DNA of 7,076 nucleotides from an uncultured Collinsella sp. (GTDB taxonomy: Bacteria; Actinomycetota; Coriobacteriia; Coriobacteriales; Coriobacteriaceae). Positions 4,909-7,076 of the stretch are shown here, one piece after another. Positions within the stretch are counted from its first letter, which is position 1, and each line of letters begins with the position of its first letter. Where the stretch lies: the NCBI GenBank assembly GCA_900549275.1, contig URNU01000070.1:1-7076 (forward strand), read 5' to 3'. The translations under genes were made by a program, and so were the position numbers. Below the pieces are notes generated by a model. It worked only from the letters and a program-made list of their open reading frames with translations. It was not told the DNA's origin and did not search any database.

Positions 4909-7076
4909 ATGAAGAACATCCTGCATCTGTTTAAGCGCGATGTCCAAAACGTGTCTCGCTCCGTGATCGGCTTGGTTGTCGTGATGGGCCTCATTATCGT
5001 ACCGTGTCTGTTCGCGTGGTTTAACATCGCCGGCAGCTGGGATCCGTACGGCAACACCGGCAATCTTAAGATTGCCGTGGTCAACACCGACGAGGGTTAC
5101 GAGAGCGATTTGATCCCCGTCGAGGTCAACGTGGGCGAAAACGTGACCGCCACCCTGCGCGGCAACGAGAGCTTCGATTGGATTGTGCTCAACGATCGAG
5201 AAAAGGCCATCGAGGGCGTCAAGTCGGGCGCATACTATGCGGCCGTCGTTATCCCCAAGACGTTTAGTGCCGATATGATGACGCTCTTTTCGACCGACGT
5301 GAAACACGCCGATATCGAGTTTTACGAGAACCAGAAGGCCAACGCCATCGCGCAGATCGTGACCGAGAAGGGTTCGAGCGCCGTTCAGAGCCAGGTTAAC
5401 GAAACTTTTACCGAGACCATTACGAGCATCGGTCTTAAAACCGTGTCCAGCCTGCTCGACTACATGAGCACCGACCAAGTAAGCAACTTTATCGCCAACC
5501 TGTCCTCGACGCTTGGCGATTCGGTCCAGGACTTGCAGGACATTCAGGCCAGCGCAACGTCACTTGCGGGCATTTTAAGCTCCACGGCCGATTCACTGAC
5601 GTCGGCGGGCGGCATGCTCAAGCAGTCCGGATCGACCGAGGAGTCGGTGAAGCAGCTCATGCAGCATGCTGAGAGCGGTATTGCCGATTCCGAGCAAGCG
5701 CTCAAGTCCGCCAGCGATGCGATCGATGCTGCTATTGATGGGAGCGCAGGTTCGTTCGATAACGTTTCTACCGAGCTCGCAAAGGCATTCGACGCTGCAA
5801 ACAAGCACGTCGATCTTACGGTGTCTCAGCTCAAAGGTGGCGCAACGTCACTCAATAAACGTGCCGACGAGATTGATGGCACGGCGAATGAGCTCCGTAG
5901 TCTTGCTGGCCAGGTGAGTAACGATAAGCTCAAGGCAGGGCTTGAGGACGCGGCTGCCGAGCTTGATAAAACCGCGACGGAGTACCGCAACAATGCCAAT
6001 GAGCTGACGAATATCGAGACGTCGCTCACGAAGAGTATGGCAGAGGTCAACAAATCGCGTGCCGAGGTCGATCAGGCAATCGCGGATGCCAAGGCTGGTA
6101 TCTCGGGCGCCAAGATTGACTACGACTCTACGTTTTCGGTCAAGGCCAAAGAACTCAAGAAGACTATTTCGGGCGTTTTGGACTCGCTTGATGGCATCTC
6201 GGGCGACCTGGATAGCGCCGTAGACGGCCTGACCGCTGCTTCCGGTTCGCTGGCAAAGGGCCTCTCCAAGGCTGCAAAGCTGGTCAACAAGGCTTCCGAT
6301 CAGCTGGGCGAGGCGTCGGACAAGATCAGCGCGTTTAAGGACGAGCTCGACGGCGCCTTGATGTCGGATGACCTCGCTACGATCAAGACGATGATCGGCA
6401 ATGATCCCGAGGGTCTGGCCGTGTCGCTTTCCGGCCCCGTCGCGCTCGACCGCAAGCCGGTCTATCCGATCCGCAACTACGGTTCGGCCATGGCACCGTT
6501 CTACACGATTCTGTCGCTCTGGGTCGGCTCGATCGTACTGGCAGCCATGATGAAGGTCTCGGTTGACGATGAGCTTATCAACGAGCTCATCCCCGTACGC
6601 CTGCACGAGATCTATCTGGGCCGTTACCTGTTCTTTGGCGGTTTGGCTCTGCTGCAGGCAACGCTCGTGTGCGCGGGCGACATTCTGTTCTTTGGCATTC
6701 AGTGCGACAACCCGCTGCAGTTTGTGCTGGCGGGCTGGGTCGCGAGTCTCGTGTTCTCCAATATCGTCTACACGCTTACGGTGTCGTTTGGTGATATCGG
6801 CAAGGCGCTCGCGGTCGTGCTGTTGGTCATGCAGGTCGGCGGTTCGGGCGGCACGTTCCCCATCGAGATGACCGGCCCCGTGTTCCAGGCGATTTATCCG
6901 TTCCTGCCGTTTACTCACGGCATCAACGCCATGCACGCCGCCATGGCCGGTGCCTACCATATGGAGTACTGGGTTGAGCTGGGCATTCTGGCGAGCTACC
7001 TGATTCCGTCGCTGGCCCTGGGCGTCGTTTTCCGCCGCCCGGTCATCAAAGCCAACGACTGGATTATCGAAAAGCT
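4909..7076 (+). CDS. YhgE/Pip-family membrane protein (paralog 2), 3' end cut by window edge
   Basis: The frame is open to the window end and gives 722 codons plus two bases. The last visible residues, VIKANDWIIEKL, resemble the usual end of this family, so only a few codons are probably missing. The start at ATG 4909 directly follows the upstream TAA and has a strong ribosome site. A membrane helix at about 18-38 is followed by SWDPYGNT (43-50), GAYYAAVVIPKTFS (107-120) and YENQK (139-143). A Ser/Ala/Asp/Lys-rich helical region, likely coiled coil outside the membrane, covers about 150-510. After GPVALDRKPVYPIRNYGS come helices near 531-549, 573-597, 604-627, 633-646 and 688-708, with motif GGSGGTFPIEM at 644-654. 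The domain order matches paralog 1 throughout, but the two-helix C-terminal extension is absent. The function is unresolved; an envelope transport or assembly role fits the ABC-2-like fold. No ATPase partner is adjacent in the window, and a heteromer with paralog 1 is an inference. Confidence 0.9.
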   Translation, partial: MKNILHLFKRDVQNVSRSVIGLVVVMGLIIVPCLFAWFNIAGSWDPYGNTGNLKIAVVNTDEGYESDLIPVEVNVGENVTATLRGNESFDWIVLNDREKAIEGVKSGAYYAAVVIPKTFSADMMTLFSTDVKHADIEFYENQKANAIAQIVTEKGSSAVQSQVNETFTETITSIGLKTVSSLLDYMSTDQVSNFIANLSSTLGDSVQDLQDIQASATSLAGILSSTADSLTSAGGMLKQSGSTEESVKQLMQHAESGIADSEQALKSASDAIDAAIDGSAGSFDNVSTELAKAFDAANKHVDLTVSQLKGGATSLNKRADEIDGTANELRSLAGQVSNDKLKAGLEDAAAELDKTATEYRNNANELTNIETSLTKSMAEVNKSRAEVDQAIADAKAGISGAKIDYDSTFSVKAKELKKTISGVLDSLDGISGDLDSAVDGLTAASGSLAKGLSKAAKLVNKASDQLGEASDKISAFKDELDGALMSDDLATIKTMIGNDPEGLAVSLSGPVALDRKPVYPIRNYGSAMAPFYTILSLWVGSIVLAAMMKVSVDDELINELIPVRLHEIYLGRYLFFGGLALLQATLVCAGDILFFGIQCDNPLQFVLAGWVASLVFSNIVYTLTVSFGDIGKALAVVLLVMQVGGSGGTFPIEMTGPVFQAIYPFLPFTHGINAMHAAMAGAYHMEYWVELGILASYLIPSLALGVVFRRPVIKANDWIIEK

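Noticed and set aside
3709..5478. Minus-strand open frame of 589 codons spanning both YhgE/Pip genes
   Set aside because: It lies antisense to two well-supported genes that share one frame, and its composition is His/Asp/Arg/Gln-rich with no domain. GC-rich codon bias in the sense genes explains the lack of stops.
5848..6960. Minus-strand open frame of 370 codons inside paralog 2
   Set aside because: It has the same antisense composition as the other long shadow frame and no recognisable family, and the sense strand encodes conserved YhgE/Pip motifs throughout.

Overview
The window reads as chromosomal DNA from a GC-rich actinobacterium, most likely a Coriobacteriia gut bacterium of the Collinsella/Olsenella type. 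This placement rests on G/C-ending codons, a clostridial/actinobacterial-style HtpG, tandem YhgE/Pip-family membrane proteins, and an AT-richer spacer carrying repeats with a GGGGACGTTCTT core, which I associate from memory with such genomes. It was made without any database search. All three genes lie on the + strand.

Region 1 (1-1734) is the 3' part of htpG, the bacterial Hsp90 chaperone. It is open from base 1 and lacks roughly the first 100 codons, which lie upstream of the window.

Region 2 (1735-2118) is a 384-bp spacer with three layers. First comes a long imperfect hairpin followed by a T-rich tract, probably the htpG terminator. Next is an 81-bp block made of exactly three abutting 27-bp units, two direct and one inverted, bounded by AGTC/GACT ends. 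Last is an AT-rich promoter/leader segment with a 12-bp perfect-arm palindrome and a larger dyad just before the next gene.

Region 3 (2119-7076) holds two tandem, paralogous YhgE/Pip-family membrane proteins. Each has one N-terminal membrane helix, an extracellular helical domain of nearly 500 residues, and a C-terminal membrane cluster related to ABC-2 permeases. The stop codon of the first abuts the ATG of the second, in the same reading frame, and a strong Shine-Dalgarno lies inside the first gene's end. They almost certainly form one operon and may form a heteromeric envelope complex. The first paralog carries about 200 extra C-terminal residues with two more membrane helices. The second is cut by the window edge within what look like its last few codons. 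No ATPase and no regulator gene is visible, so no substrate can be named. The most unusual features are the three-unit repeat block and the asymmetric YhgE/Pip pair.
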